The position numbers were made by a program, and so were the translations under genes. This document shows positions 43,143-52,610 of a stretch of 64,000 nt of DNA, piece by piece. The stretch's first letter is position 1, and every line of letters starts with the position of its first letter. The DNA comes from Microvirga sp. TS319. Lineage in GTDB: Bacteria; Pseudomonadota; Alphaproteobacteria; Rhizobiales; Beijerinckiaceae. Below the pieces are notes generated by a model. It saw nothing but the letters and a program-made list of their open reading frames with translations, was not told where the DNA came from and ran no database searches. Location of the stretch: positions 789,501 to 853,500 of the forward strand of contig NZ_JBGGGT010000001.1 in the NCBI RefSeq assembly GCF_041276405.1, in the 5' to 3' direction.

Positions 43143-43165
43143 AGGGGCAGGTCACTCCTGCCCCT
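43143..43165 (-). terminator. Rho-independent terminator after the M20 peptidase gene
   Basis: AGGGGCAGG and CCTGCCCCT (9 bp, perfect) around a 5-nt loop. Read leftwards, the stem is followed by CTTTTGCCTT. It lies 10 nt past the stop codon of the M20 peptidase gene and before the amidase gene. Confidence 0.6.
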
Positions 43166-43174
43166 TCCTGGCTC

Positions 43175-44575
43175 CTATGCCTCTCGATCAAGAGGAGGCG
43201 TGTCGCCGGTGCCGAGATCCCAATACAACCCCGCCATCATGGACAGACCCTCGCGGGCGATTGCGACGGGGAGATGCTCGTTGGGGGCATGCTGGGAACA
43301 GCCGGGGTAGGAATGCGGTACCCAAATGGTGCGCAGGTTCAGGATCTCCGAGAAGATGTCGTTCGGGAGCGATCCGCCGAGATTGGGCAGAAGCGCAGGC
43401 TTCTTGCCGGTCGTCCTGGCAAGAGAATTGAGGGCCCAGGTTACCCAGGGGTCCTCGGGGTCGAGGCGCGTTGCGTGGAAGATCTCTTCGCGGCTCTTTG
43501 CAATCTGAACCATCGTGAAGCCGTGACGATCGAGGTGACGGCGCAGAGCCGGTAGAACCTCGTCCGGGTCAATGCCAACCACGAAACGCAGTTGGCAGCG
43601 GGCCCAGGCACTCGGCGGCACGGCGTTGACCGGAGTTTCAGGAACGCCGGATTTCATGGCGAGCACATCGAAGGAACACCAGCCGAAGACCTGCTCGGCC
43701 GGTGTCAGCCCCGGCTCACCCCATTCCGGGTCGATGGTCGGGCCATCGGGGCCGCCATCGACCTCGCAATCCGCGAGCGCTCGGCGCACTGCCGCGGGGA
43801 GTTCCTTCGGAACCCATTCGTGGATGCGAATCTGGCCTGTCGGCGAGGCGATGCTGGCAATAGCATGGGCGAGCTGGATCGCCGGGTCTGAGAGAATGCC
43901 TCCCCAATTGCCTGAATGATGTCCTCCGTCGCGTGCGTTGATCGAGAGATCGAAGGTGACGCCGCCGCGCGAGCCAAGAAAGATCGTCGGCCGCTCGGCA
44001 TTGAGGCGCGGCCCATCAGACGCGATGAGAACGTCGGCCTTCAGCAGGTCTTTCTGCTCCGCGCACAACTCGCGCAGGCCGGGAGAGCCCATCTCCTCGC
44101 CCATCTCGATCAGATATTTGGCGTTGAATCCGAGCTTGCCGCGGGTCTCCAGGACAGCTTTCAGGCCGGCGATATTGATGACGTGCTGACCCTTGTTGTC
44201 GACGACGCCGCGGCCATACCAGCGGTCTCCGACTTCCGTGAGCGTCCAGGGGGAAAGGCCCTGGTTCCAGTCCTTATCGAGACCGCGGATCACATCGCCA
44301 TGGCCGTAGCCGAGGATCGTCGGGACATCAGGGCTCTCGATGCGCTCGGCATAGAGGAACGGGCCCTTCGCCTTTTGATGGTAGAGCGTCCTGCAGGTGA
44401 AGCCGAGACTCTCGAGCAGGGGGCGCATCTCCGTTTCGATATAGGCCGTGAGCGTTTCAGCCCGCTCTGGATTCTGGCTCTCGGTCGGCATCGCGACGAG
44501 GCGGGCCAGGTCTGTCTTGAGAGCGCCCGAGTCGAAATAGTTCTCAGCCTTTGCAATGGCTGTCTCGCGAGTCAT
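43175..44575 (-). CDS. M20 family metallopeptidase (module D)
   Basis: 466 residues from the ATG at 44575 (AAGGAA upstream); an upstream extension to 44662 is unlikely. Two-zinc ligands are visible in order: YGHGDVI, GRGVVDNKGQ, MGEEMGSPG (catalytic base Glu first), SDGPRLN and, near the end, SQHAPNEHLP. The dimerisation domain (about 200-340) has GGHHSGNWGG. These enzymes hydrolyse peptides, N-acyl amino acids or carbamoyl compounds. It lies directly behind the ABC ATPase gene (37-nt gap), so the transported oligopeptide-like compound is likely its substrate. Confidence 0.9.
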   Translation of the reverse strand: MTRETAIAKAENYFDSGALKTDLARLVAMPTESQNPERAETLTAYIETEMRPLLESLGFTCRTLYHQKAKGPFLYAERIESPDVPTILGYGHGDVIRGLDKDWNQGLSPWTLTEVGDRWYGRGVVDNKGQHVINIAGLKAVLETRGKLGFNAKYLIEMGEEMGSPGLRELCAEQKDLLKADVLIASDGPRLNAERPTIFLGSRGGVTFDLSINARDGGHHSGNWGGILSDPAIQLAHAIASIASPTGQIRIHEWVPKELPAAVRRALADCEVDGGPDGPTIDPEWGEPGLTPAEQVFGWCSFDVLAMKSGVPETPVNAVPPSAWARCQLRFVVGIDPDEVLPALRRHLDRHGFTMVQIAKSREEIFHATRLDPEDPWVTWALNSLARTTGKKPALLPNLGGSLPNDIFSEILNLRTIWVPHSYPGCSQHAPNEHLPVAIAREGLSMMAGLYWDLGTGDTPPLDREA

Positions 44576-44612
44576 GGGGCTATTCCTTCCGTTGAAAATC
44601 CGATTGGCAAGG

Positions 44613-45590
44613 TCACAGATTGGCGCGTGTGTCCTGTCCGGGATCATGGAGATGGCAGGCAACCATATCCCGCTCGAACCGGACGAGGCGCGGTTCAGAC
44701 GTGCTGCACTGAGGCATCCGCGCCGGACAGCGCGGATGGAAGGGGCATCCCGGGGGCGGGTTGAGGGGATCTGGAAAGGCGAGGCCGAGTCCAGTTTCCG
44801 GAATGCCTCGTCCAGGCTCAGGTGTCAGGACGGACGCCAAGAGCGCCTTGGTGTAAGGGTGCCGGGGCGCCCTGAAGAGGGTTTCCGTTTCGGCCAATTC
44901 AACGACGCGGCCGAGATACATCACCGCCACGCGTGTCGCGATGTGCTCGACCACAGCGAGGTTGTGGCTGATGAACACGTAGGTCAGGCCGAGTTCACGG
45001 CGCAGATCCATGAGCAGGTTCAGAATTTGCGACTGAACCGAGACGTCCAGCGCGGAGGTCGGCTCGTCGCAGACCACGAGTTCCGGATTCATGACAAGCG
45101 CCCGAGCAATGGCGACGCGCTGACGCTGGCCACCTGAAAGTTCGCGGGGATAGCGGTCGGCGAAACGCTGTGGCAGACCCACCTTGTCGAGGGTCTCAAG
45201 CGTGCGCTTGCGCCGCTCCGCCGCCGTGCCGATGCCGTGCACTTCCAGCGGCAGGGCCACGATGGACGCGATGGTGCGGCGCGGGTTGAGCGAGGAATAG
45301 GGATCCTGAAAAACAGGCTGCACGCGCCGGGCCATGCCTTTGCGGCTGAGCGAGCGGATATCCGTTCCATCCAGCGTGATGCCGCCGCCTGTGGGCGGCA
45401 GGAGGCCGAGCAGCATGCGGGCAAGCGTGGACTTGCCGCAGCCGGATTCGCCCACAATTCCCAACACTTCCCCTTTGCGGATATCGAGGCTGATGCCGTT
45501 GACCGCATGCAGGGTTCGCCGGGACTTGAACATGCCCTGACTGACCTCGAAGGAGCGGGTGAGATCTCGGGTTTCGAGGATCGCCGTCAT
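44613..45590 (-). CDS. Oligopeptide-type ABC transporter ATP-binding protein (OppF/DppF-like)
   Basis: 325 residues from the ATG at 45590, which overlaps the upstream stop in ATGA. Walker [10 protein letters not shown], signature LSGGQRQRVAIARAL, Walker B LVVCDEPTSALDVS, and the C-terminal Cys-rich oligopeptide domain CPFHPRCPARMPQC that in DppD/DppF-type ATPases holds an iron-sulfur cluster. It energises the module D importer with its partner ATPase. Confidence 0.93.
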   Translation of the reverse strand: MTAILETRDLTRSFEVSQGMFKSRRTLHAVNGISLDIRKGEVLGIVGESGCGKSTLARMLLGLLPPTGGGITLDGTDIRSLSRKGMARRVQPVFQDPYSSLNPRRTIASIVALPLEVHGIGTAAERRKRTLETLDKVGLPQRFADRYPRELSGGQRQRVAIARALVMNPELVVCDEPTSALDVSVQSQILNLLMDLRRELGLTYVFISHNLAVVEHIATRVAVMYLGRVVELAETETLFRAPRHPYTKALLASVLTPEPGRGIPETGLGLAFPDPLNPPPGCPFHPRCPARMPQCSTSEPRLVRFERDMVACHLHDPGQDTRANL

Positions 45591-46561
45591 GCTGCGTTCT
45601 CCAGAATGCAACGCCATTGATGGCCCTCCGCAGCTTCGTTCAAGGGCGGCGCCATAGCGCAGATGTCGCGGGCGTGGCTGCAGCGGTCGCGGAAGCTGCA
45701 GCCGCGAATCTCACCCACCAGAGAGGGTACGACCCCGGGAATGACGCCGAGCTTTCCGCCTCGAACCGTGCGGCCCGGCACGGGTATGCAGTCGATCAGC
45801 CCCTTCGTGTAGGGATGCTGCGGATTGGCGAAGAGCGATGCGGTCGGCCCTTGTTCAACGATCTGCCCGGCATACATGACGGCCACCCGATCGGCGATGC
45901 GTGCCACGATGCCGAGATCGTGGGTGATCAGGACCATGGCAATGCCCAGCTCGCGCTGCAGGTCGGCCAGAAGGTGCAGGATCTGCGCCTGGATCGTCAC
46001 ATCAAGGGCCGTTGTCGGCTCGTCCGCGATCAGCAGGTCGGGGCCGCACATCAGAGCCATGGCGATCATGATGCGCTGACGCAGGCCGCCCGAGAGCTGG
46101 TGGGGGAATTGTCCGAGACGCTGGGCCGCCGAAGCGATGCCGACCTTGCCGAGCAGATGGACGGCCCGTTCCCGCGCCTCCGCCTCGCTCGCATTGCGGT
46201 GCTGGCGGTAGGCTTCCACGAGTTGATTGCCGATCGTATAGGCCGGGTTCAGCGCCGTCATGGGCTCCTGAAAGATCATCGCCATGCGGTCGCCGCGCAG
46301 GGCATTGATGCGCTTCCGGCTCGCCTTGCCGAGATCCTCGCCCGCAAAGGCGATGCGCCGGGCTTTCCGGGTGGCTGCCTTGGGCAAAAGGTCCATGATC
46401 GCGAGGGAGGTCATGGACTTGCCGCAGCCGGACTCGCCTACGAGACAGAGCGTCTCGCCGCGCCTTACGGAAAAGGAGATGTCGCGCACGGCGTGGAGGG
46501 CGCCACGGGGAGTGTCGATGTCGACGTTCAGACCGTCGACTTCAAGAATAACGTCGCTCAT
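45587..46561 (-). CDS. Oligopeptide-type ABC transporter ATP-binding protein (OppD/DppD-like)
   Basis: 324 residues. Walker [10 protein letters not shown], signature [15 protein letters not shown], Walker [15 protein letters not shown], and the C-terminal [15 protein letters not shown] cysteine block. [22 protein letters not shown] is typical of DppD. The gene sits between the permease gene (3-nt gap) and the second ATPase (4-nt overlap). Confidence 0.93.
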   Translation of the reverse strand: MSDVILEVDGLNVDIDTPRGALHAVRDISFSVRRGETLCLVGESGCGKSMTSLAIMDLLPKAATRKARRIAFAGEDLGKASRKRINALRGDRMAMIFQEPMTALNPAYTIGNQLVEAYRQHRNASEAEARERAVHLLGKVGIASAAQRLGQFPHQLSGGLRQRIMIAMALMCGPDLLIADEPTTALDVTIQAQILHLLADLQRELGIAMVLITHDLGIVARIADRVAVMYAGQIVEQGPTASLFANPQHPYTKGLIDCIPVPGRTVRGGKLGVIPGVVPSLVGEIRGCSFRDRCSHARDICAMAPPLNEAAEGHQWRCILENAA

Positions 46562-46564
46562 GGC

Positions 46565-47461
46565 TCAGGCCCGTCCTTCCGGTGAAATCACGTCACGCAG
46601 GCCGTCCCCCGCCAGGTTGATCGCGAAAATCAGCAGCGCCAGAGCCGATCCCGGGATCGCAATGAGCCAGAACGAAAAGAACATGTAGGCTTTTGCCTCC
46701 GCAATCATGAGGCCCCAGGAGGGCAGGGGAGGCTGCACGCCAAGGCCCAGGAAGGAGAGGGCTGCCTCGAGCAGGATCGCACTCGCAGCCTCGAGAGTCG
46801 CAATGACGATCAGATGAGGAGCGATGTTCGGCAGGACCTCCTGGAGAATGATACGTGTGGTCGACGCTCCGGCCGCCTGTGCGGCCGCCACGTAGTCGAG
46901 TGAGCGGACCTGCTGGGTCGCACTGCGCATCACCACGGCGAAGCGGTCCCACTTGAGGAATCCGAGCACCAAAATGACGACCCAAAGGGAGCCGCCGACC
47001 ATCGCCACCACGGCAAGTGCCACAAGGATGACCGGCATCGAGAGACGGGTCGTCACGATGAAGGTCATCAGAAGGTCGACCTTGCCGCCGAAATAGCCGG
47101 CCGCCAAGCCCATCGCCGTTCCGATGATGCCAGAAATCAGTACCACGCTGACGCCGATCAGCAGAGAGATTCGCGCGCCGTAGAGCATGCGGGACAGGTA
47201 GTCGCGCCCGAGCTGGTCGGTGCCGAGCGGATGCAGCCACGATCCCTTGGCGTACCAGACGGGTGGTACATTGCGGAGCGAGAGGTTCTGCACATAGGGA
47301 TCGTGTGGCGCAATCAGGGGCGCGAGCAGAGCCAGCGCGACGATGACCGCCAAGATCCCGGTGCCGATCACGAAGGCCTTCTGGCCGAGGAAGCGGCGCA
47401 CGAGGCGCATGCCGGGCGAGGGTTCCGCGATGGCGGGGATGGAAAGCGGAGTGTCGGTCAT
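46565..47461 (-). CDS. Oligopeptide-type ABC transporter permease (OppC/DppC-like)
   Basis: 298 residues from the ATG at 47461, one base after the DppB-like stop. Six membrane segments; LHPLGTDQLGRDYLSRMLYGARISLLIG is the diagnostic DppC N-terminal block and DYVAAAQAAGASTTRIILQEVLPNIAPHLIV the ATPase-contacting EAA loop. It pairs with the DppB-like permease to form the channel. Confidence 0.93.
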   Translation of the reverse strand: MTDTPLSIPAIAEPSPGMRLVRRFLGQKAFVIGTGILAVIVALALLAPLIAPHDPYVQNLSLRNVPPVWYAKGSWLHPLGTDQLGRDYLSRMLYGARISLLIGVSVVLISGIIGTAMGLAAGYFGGKVDLLMTFIVTTRLSMPVILVALAVVAMVGGSLWVVILVLGFLKWDRFAVVMRSATQQVRSLDYVAAAQAAGASTTRIILQEVLPNIAPHLIVIATLEAASAILLEAALSFLGLGVQPPLPSWGLMIAEAKAYMFFSFWLIAIPGSALALLIFAINLAGDGLRDVISPEGRA

Positions 47462-47462
47462 G

Positions 47463-48392
47463 TCAGGCCACCCGGATGCGCGGATCGAGCCACGCGTTGG
47501 CAATGTCGGAGGCAAGCGTCAGAAGGACATAGACCACCGAGAGCAGCAGGACGACGACCTGCATGACAGGGAAGTCCTTGTAGGTGATGCTCTGGTAGGC
47601 CAGATAGCCGAGACCATCGAGGGCAAAGATCGTCTCGATGACGACGGACCCGCCAAGCAGGAAGCCGAGCTGCACGGCGGTGAGCGCCACGACCGGGACG
47701 ACGGCGTTACGCAGGGCATGCTTGAAGATGACCTTGTAGGCCGGCAGGCCCTTGGCCCGGGCGGTCCTGATGTAGTCGGAGGATAGAACCTCGATCATTC
47801 CGGCGCGGATGAGCCGCATGAAGGCCGGAGCGACGTAATAGCCAAGAGCAATTGTCGGCATGATGAAGTGCAGCCACGTGCCGGAACCCGAGACAGGCAG
47901 CCAGCGCAGCGTGATGGAGAAGATCATCACGAGGATCAGGGCGAAGAAGAAGTTCGGAAGCGCCTGACCGACCACGGCAATAGCCAGCGCCACCCGGTCG
48001 ATCCAGCTGTTCGCGTACACGGCGGCCAGCACGCCCAGGGGAATGGATATGAGGAGCGCGAATCCGAGCGACGTGAAGCCGAGAATGAGGGTCGTCGGCA
48101 GCTTGTCGAGAACGAGCTTGCTCACCTCGGTCTTGAAATACAGGGACGTTCCAAAATCGCCCCTGAGGGTCTGCCAGAGCCAATCGATGTATTGCACGAT
48201 GAGCGGCCGGTCGAGGCCGTAGGTCTTGCGGATGATCTCGAGATCCGCCTTCTGCGCACCTTCGCCCGCGATGGCCACCGCAATATCGCCCGACAAGCGC
48301 AGGAGAAAGAAAGCGATCGCTGAGACCGCCAACGCGACCAGGAGCGCCAAACCCAAGCGTTTGAGGATGTAGCCGAGCACGGCATTCTCCAT
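47463..48392 (-). CDS. Oligopeptide-type ABC transporter permease (OppB/DppB-like)
   Basis: 309 residues. LGYILKRLGLALLVALAVSAIAFFLLRL is the first membrane segment; GLDRPLIVQYIDWLWQTLRGDFGTSL and VLSSDYIRTARAKGLPAYKVIFKHALRNAVVPVV (EAA loop) are family blocks, as is GLGYLAYQSITYKDFPVMQ near the end. It is separated from the binding-protein gene by a 178-nt gap and from the next permease by a single base. Confidence 0.93.
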   Translation of the reverse strand: MENAVLGYILKRLGLALLVALAVSAIAFFLLRLSGDIAVAIAGEGAQKADLEIIRKTYGLDRPLIVQYIDWLWQTLRGDFGTSLYFKTEVSKLVLDKLPTTLILGFTSLGFALLISIPLGVLAAVYANSWIDRVALAIAVVGQALPNFFFALILVMIFSITLRWLPVSGSGTWLHFIMPTIALGYYVAPAFMRLIRAGMIEVLSSDYIRTARAKGLPAYKVIFKHALRNAVVPVVALTAVQLGFLLGGSVVIETIFALDGLGYLAYQSITYKDFPVMQVVVLLLSVVYVLLTLASDIANAWLDPRIRVA

Positions 48393-48570
48393 AGAGGCCT
48401 AAAGAATCGGCCAAATTGCCTGTATGACCGCAACAGCGGCGCATGGAGCCGGAATACAATCCGCTCAAGCCGAGGATTTCGGGCACGCCGCCACAACAGG
48501 GACGCGTGCCCGCGTTTTCGCCAGCGGATTGCCGTGAGCGATCCTTGGGGACCGCCCCGGCTTCTTCGGC

Positions 48571-50103
48571 TTACTTCCAGTTCATTTCCCAGAAGCGGGG
48601 CATCTCGTCCGGATAGGCCTTGAAGTTCAGGTCCGACGTGGCGACGTAGTAGACCGGAAGCGAGTAGAGCGGCACAGCATACGCCTTGTCGGCGATGATC
48701 TTCAGGGCTTCCCGGTAGGATGTTTTGCGGATCTGCGGATCGACCGATGTGTCACCCTTGGTCAGCAGATCGCGTACCTGCGGGTCGCGGGTGATGTCCT
48801 CGGTCCGGAAAGCGAAATAATTCGACGTTGCCGCGGACACGTCGTTGACCGAGAACGAGCCCCAGGTCTGATGGGTGAGCATCGCCTTGTTGCCGGCAAC
48901 CTGCTCGCGCATGGCGGCATATTGCAGGAAGCGCAGGTTCGTCTTAATGCCGACCGCCTGAAGATAGCCGATCAGGGCTTCGGTCTGGTTGCGCTCGCGG
49001 TAGGCCACGATATCGAGATCGAGGCCATTCGGATAGCCAGCCTCGGCAAGGAGCTGTTTCGCCTTGGCAGGATCGTACGGATAGCGCGTGGCGCCGTCGT
49101 CGGTGCATCCGAACTGGCTTGGGAAGCAGATGGTGTGGATAACGCGCGAGCCCGCGCCAACAATCTGCTTCACCATGCTTTCACGATCGATGGCGTGGAT
49201 AATGGCCTTGCGCACGCGCTCGTCCTTCAGGGCCGGAGCCGGTGTGCCCTCAAGCGTGTTCATCTGCATAAACACGATGCGCATGGTTTCGCCGGAGACA
49301 ACCTGGAGGGTGGGAACGGTTTCCAGCTGTTCCGCCTGGTCCTTCGGCACGCTCATGATGAAGTCGAGGCCGTTGGACAGAGCTTCCGCCATCTGGGTCT
49401 GACGGTCCGGAATGAAGCGGATCTCGATTTTGGCAATCTTAGGCTGCGGCTTCGGCGAGTCCTTGAAATAATCGGCGTTCTTTTCGAGCGTGATCGATTT
49501 GCCCGGAACGTAGTTCGTCACCTTGTAGGGTCCGGAGCCGACGGGCTTGTCGTTCTGCCCCTTTGGGCCAACCTTCTCGTAATACTCGTTCGGGTGGATG
49601 ACGACCGGCCCGGCGAGATACTCGATGGCCGCCGGGAAGACCTGCTTGGTCGTGATGCGGACCTTGTACTTGTCGATCTTCTCGGCCTTCTCGATCCAGC
49701 TGACGTTGGCCTGGGTGACGACCTTGTTCTCAGGCTTGGAGATGAAGTTCATCGTGTAGACGACATCGTCCGCATCGAACTCCTCGCCGTTGTGGAACTT
49801 CACACCCTGTCTCAGGTCGAACTCGAGCGTACGGTCATCGATCTGACGCCAGGCGGTCGCGAGCTGGCCTTTGTACTCGTTGGTGTTCGGATCGCGGTAG
49901 ACGAGCGTGTCCCAGACGTGCTGGCCGATGATGACGCCGATGCGGACGTTGTTGAAGAACGGATCCACGCTCTCTGGCGCCTGATCATAGGCAAACCGGA
50001 TTGTATTGTCGGCTTTGCCCGCGAGGGCAGGGGCTGCGAAGACGCTGGTCAGGAGCGCGGTGGAAGCGAGGCTGAGCAGCGCCGCCTTACGTATCAAACT
50101 CAT
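48571..50103 (-). CDS. Oligopeptide-type ABC transporter substrate-binding protein (SBP_bac_5)
   Basis: 510 residues. Signal peptide about 1-28 (MSLIRKAALLSLASTALLTSVFAAPALA) with cleavage after ALA; the mature part begins KADNTIRFAYDQAPESVDPFFNN, the usual entry. IGQHVWDTLVYRDPNTNEYKGQLATAW and RTLEFDLRQGVKFHNGEEFDADDVVYTMNF are the diagnostic family 5 blocks. Periplasmic, it delivers the ligand to the DppBC-like channel. Ligands of this family include peptides, nickel chelates, and sugars; with M20 peptidase and amidase, an amide-containing compound is likely. It is divergent from the LysR gene. Confidence 0.92.
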   Translation of the reverse strand: MSLIRKAALLSLASTALLTSVFAAPALAGKADNTIRFAYDQAPESVDPFFNNVRIGVIIGQHVWDTLVYRDPNTNEYKGQLATAWRQIDDRTLEFDLRQGVKFHNGEEFDADDVVYTMNFISKPENKVVTQANVSWIEKAEKIDKYKVRITTKQVFPAAIEYLAGPVVIHPNEYYEKVGPKGQNDKPVGSGPYKVTNYVPGKSITLEKNADYFKDSPKPQPKIAKIEIRFIPDRQTQMAEALSNGLDFIMSVPKDQAEQLETVPTLQVVSGETMRIVFMQMNTLEGTPAPALKDERVRKAIIHAIDRESMVKQIVGAGSRVIHTICFPSQFGCTDDGATRYPYDPAKAKQLLAEAGYPNGLDLDIVAYRERNQTEALIGYLQAVGIKTNLRFLQYAAMREQVAGNKAMLTHQTWGSFSVNDVSAATSNYFAFRTEDITRDPQVRDLLTKGDTSVDPQIRKTSYREALKIIADKAYAVPLYSLPVYYVATSDLNFKAYPDEMPRFWEMNWK

Positions 50104-50155
50104 TTTAATCCTCTGGAATTGTGCTTGTTATTGTGTTTCTCGTTTTGCGCGCCAG

Positions 50156-50171
50156 TGATCGTTCTCGATCA
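50156..50171. promoter_or_regulatory. Candidate LysR box between LysR and binding-protein genes
   Basis: TGATC and GATCA form a 5-bp inverted repeat around GTTCTC; with its T-N(n)-A ends it resembles a LysR-type recognition site. It lies in the divergent gap, 53 nt upstream of the binding-protein start, suiting activation of the module D operon. Confidence 0.45.
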
Positions 50172-50276
50172 GAAGGCGACGCGGAACCATTCCAAGCCTG
50201 CCAAGAATAGGGGCTTGCTTCAATTAGAATGATTAGAAAGGATCGTTGCTGAAGCGGCAATACGGTGAGTCCTCCA

Positions 50277-51188
50277 ATGCAGCAGTCAGCCTTGCGCTAT
50301 TTCCTGGAAGTCGCTCGGACCGGGTCCATCAGTGCGGCGGCCGAACGGCTGCGAGTCGCTGCATCGGCCATCAGTCGGCAGGTGGCGAAGCTCGAGGAGG
50401 AATACGAAACGCCCCTCTTCGAGCGGCGCTCACGAGGTATGGTCCTGACCCATGCAGGACGTCTTCTGGCATCCTATGCGCAACGTGCCGCGCTCGAGAG
50501 CGATCAGATCCAAAAGGAGATCAGGGAACTCAAGAGCGCCACGCGCGGCCTTATCCGCCTCGGCGTGACCGAGGGGCTTGCGGTGAGCTTCGTTCCGGAA
50601 GTGATCCACACCTTTCGCAAGGAGCGCCCGCATGTCCTGTTCGACATCAAGGTTCTAGGTCCAGCGAACGTGGTGGCCAGCGTTCAGGAGGGAGAGGTGG
50701 ATATCGGCATCACGTTCTCATTGTCTCCCGAGGGTGGGGTGCGCATTCAGTGGCAGCGGGCCATGCCGGCCTATGCGTTGGCAAGCACGGATCACCCCCT
50801 GATCGGGCGTGGGCGTGTCTCGATTGCCGAACTGTTCGAATATCCCATCGCGATACTGGACGATGCTGCAACCATCAGGAGGGTGTTCGATATCTTCTGT
50901 GCGACCAAGGGCATCTCTCTCGAACCTGTCGTCAGTTCCACAAACGTCGCCAGCCTTTTTACCCTCTGCCAACTTGGCGGCGCCATAACCTTCTCAACCT
51001 ATGTTTCGGCGCGCAGGGCGGTACGCGATGGCCATCTGTCGATCGTTCCCTTCGAAGAGGCGAGCTTTCTCGAGCGTAACATGCAGATCCAGACCATGCT
51101 GGGGCGCACCCTGCCGCAGACGACGCAAGACTTCATCGGTTTTCTCATTGCGGAGTTGGAGACGCTTGGCGCAACACAGCCTTCGTAA
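50277..51188 (+). CDS. LysR family transcriptional regulator (module D)
   Basis: 303 residues from the ATG at 50277; a GTG 12 nt earlier is possible. Helix-turn-helix at about 3-60: SALRYFLEVARTGSISAAAERLRVAASAISRQVAKLEEEYETPLFERRSRGM. The effector domain begins LIRLGVTEGLAVSFVPEVIHTF and shows two periplasmic-protein-like lobes (EVDIGITFS in between). Divergent from the oligopeptide transporter operon, which is its probable target. Confidence 0.9.
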   Translation: MQQSALRYFLEVARTGSISAAAERLRVAASAISRQVAKLEEEYETPLFERRSRGMVLTHAGRLLASYAQRAALESDQIQKEIRELKSATRGLIRLGVTEGLAVSFVPEVIHTFRKERPHVLFDIKVLGPANVVASVQEGEVDIGITFSLSPEGGVRIQWQRAMPAYALASTDHPLIGRGRVSIAELFEYPIAILDDAATIRRVFDIFCATKGISLEPVVSSTNVASLFTLCQLGGAITFSTYVSARRAVRDGHLSIVPFEEASFLERNMQIQTMLGRTLPQTTQDFIGFLIAELETLGATQPS

Positions 51189-51281
51189 GGCAAAGGAGGG
51201 GAACGAAATTGAGCCTGCGCCGCTCGTTGCCGCATCAAGTGGGGCGCTTCGATCAGAACAACGCCGACAGGAGACGACCCT

Positions 51282-51438
51282 CTAGAGCATCGGACGTGAA
51301 AAGTGGATTTGCACTTCCTGCGCCCGATGCTCCCTTCTTAGATGAGCGCATCGTTTGAGCGGACCCGGAGGGCCGCGTCAGCGAATACCGGAGCCACTTT
51401 TCGCTTGCGCGGCCCGCTGGGTCCGCACGATGCGCTAG
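51282..51438. repeat. Dispersed palindromic repeat, copy 8 (two units)
   Basis: Unit 1 is CTAGAGCATCGGACGTG to CGATGCTCC (51282-51332). Unit 2, the larger subtype, is GAGCGCATCGTTTGAGC to CGCACGATGCGCTAG (51344-51438). Both outer edges are CTAG; the right one contains the complement of the stop codon of the Old Yellow Enzyme gene. Confidence 0.75.
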
Positions 51439-52550
51439 GCTGCTCGGTTTCTCTGTTGTGCGCCCGGCCATATCGCAGGCCGAGCGCGGTCGTACTGCGG
51501 AGGTCGCGGCAGTTGTATGCCGAGTTGCTCGGCCGCATGCCATGCCCAGCGCGGATTATCGAGGAGCCCACGGCCGATTGCGACCTGGTCGGCCTGATTG
51601 CTCGTGATGATCTCATTCGCATGGTCCGGGCTAACGATCAGCCCAACAGCGCGGACAATGGTCCGGCTCTGCGACTTGACGGCCTCGGCCAGCGGCACTT
51701 GGTACCCGGGATGCACCGCGATCGGTGCTTTGGTCGGCATACCACCCGACGTTACATCAAGGTAGGCGAGACCTGCGGCCTCAAGAGCCCTGGCTAGATC
51801 AACTGCGTCCCCGACCCCTAGGCCGCCGGTTTCCCAATCGGTCCCGGTAATCCGCGCACCGACGGCAATATCGGATGAAACGGCCTCACGCACGGCATGG
51901 GCGACCGCTAACGGTAGTGCCATGCGTCCACGTGAGCTATCCCCCCAGCGATCATGACGCCGGTTTGATAATGGAGAGTGGAACTGATGCAGCAGGTAGC
52001 CATGAGCCATGTGCAGTTCCACGACGTCGAAGCCCAACCGCTCAGCGCGACGTGCAGCCTGTACGAAGGACTGGATAATTCCTTCGATTTGGACTTCTTC
52101 AAGGTCCCGTGGCACGTGCCATCCGGCATCATGAGGGAGAGGCGACGGCGCGACTGTCATCCAGGGATCTTCATGAGCGGCAAGGGGCCCACCGCCCTCC
52201 CAGGGGCGCTGGGCCGACCCCTTCCGCCCGGCATGGGAGATTTGAACTCCGAACCTGGTGCCTGGCAGTGCTACAGACCGAGCCGCCTTGAGAACCCGAT
52301 CAAGAGCCCGCTCGTTCTCGTCGGAATAAAGCCCAAGGCAGCCGTGCGTGATGCGGCCGGCCCTCTCAACAGCGGTCGCCTCGAGCATCACCAGGCCGGC
52401 GCCTGACATTGCCAGCGTCATCAGATGCTGCAGATGCCAGTCGGAAGCGCAGCCGTCATGTGCTGAGTACTGGCACATGGGGGCCACAGCAATCCGGTTC
52501 GGAACGCGAACCGGGCCAAGGTCGAGTGGACTGAACAACGTCTGCGTCAT
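51435..52550 (-). CDS. NADH:flavin oxidoreductase (Old Yellow Enzyme, YqjM-like)
   Basis: 371 residues. FMN barrel with LFSPLDLGPVRVPNRIAVAPMCQYSAHDG (the Cys of MCQYS tunes the flavin in the YqjM branch), VQISHAGRKG and ELHMAHGYLLHQFHSPLSNRR (substrate-binding His residues in the HAGRK and HMAHGYL regions). VGARITGTDW and a late GRGLLDNPRWAWHAA end the fold. It reduces activated C=C bonds using NAD(P)H. It is the last of a run of leftward genes (module E) whose intergenic gaps are 60 nt or so. Its TAG stop belongs to palindrome copy 8. Confidence 0.9.
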   Translation of the reverse strand: MTQTLFSPLDLGPVRVPNRIAVAPMCQYSAHDGCASDWHLQHLMTLAMSGAGLVMLEATAVERAGRITHGCLGLYSDENERALDRVLKAARSVALPGTRFGVQISHAGRKGSAQRPWEGGGPLAAHEDPWMTVAPSPLPHDAGWHVPRDLEEVQIEGIIQSFVQAARRAERLGFDVVELHMAHGYLLHQFHSPLSNRRHDRWGDSSRGRMALPLAVAHAVREAVSSDIAVGARITGTDWETGGLGVGDAVDLARALEAAGLAYLDVTSGGMPTKAPIAVHPGYQVPLAEAVKSQSRTIVRAVGLIVSPDHANEIITSNQADQVAIGRGLLDNPRWAWHAAEQLGIQLPRPPQYDRARPAIWPGAQQRNRAA

Positions 52551-52610
52551 TCGAAATTCCTATGGTTCAAGGGACAGCGGCCATCGATTTTGATGTGAGA
52601 ACGAGGCATC

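Noticed and set aside
48871..50232. Long plus-strand open frame (453 codons) opposite the oligopeptide-binding protein gene
   Set aside because: Its composition is an Asp/Arg/Leu-rich artefact of the opposite strand; the minus-strand gene has a signal peptide and full family motifs.
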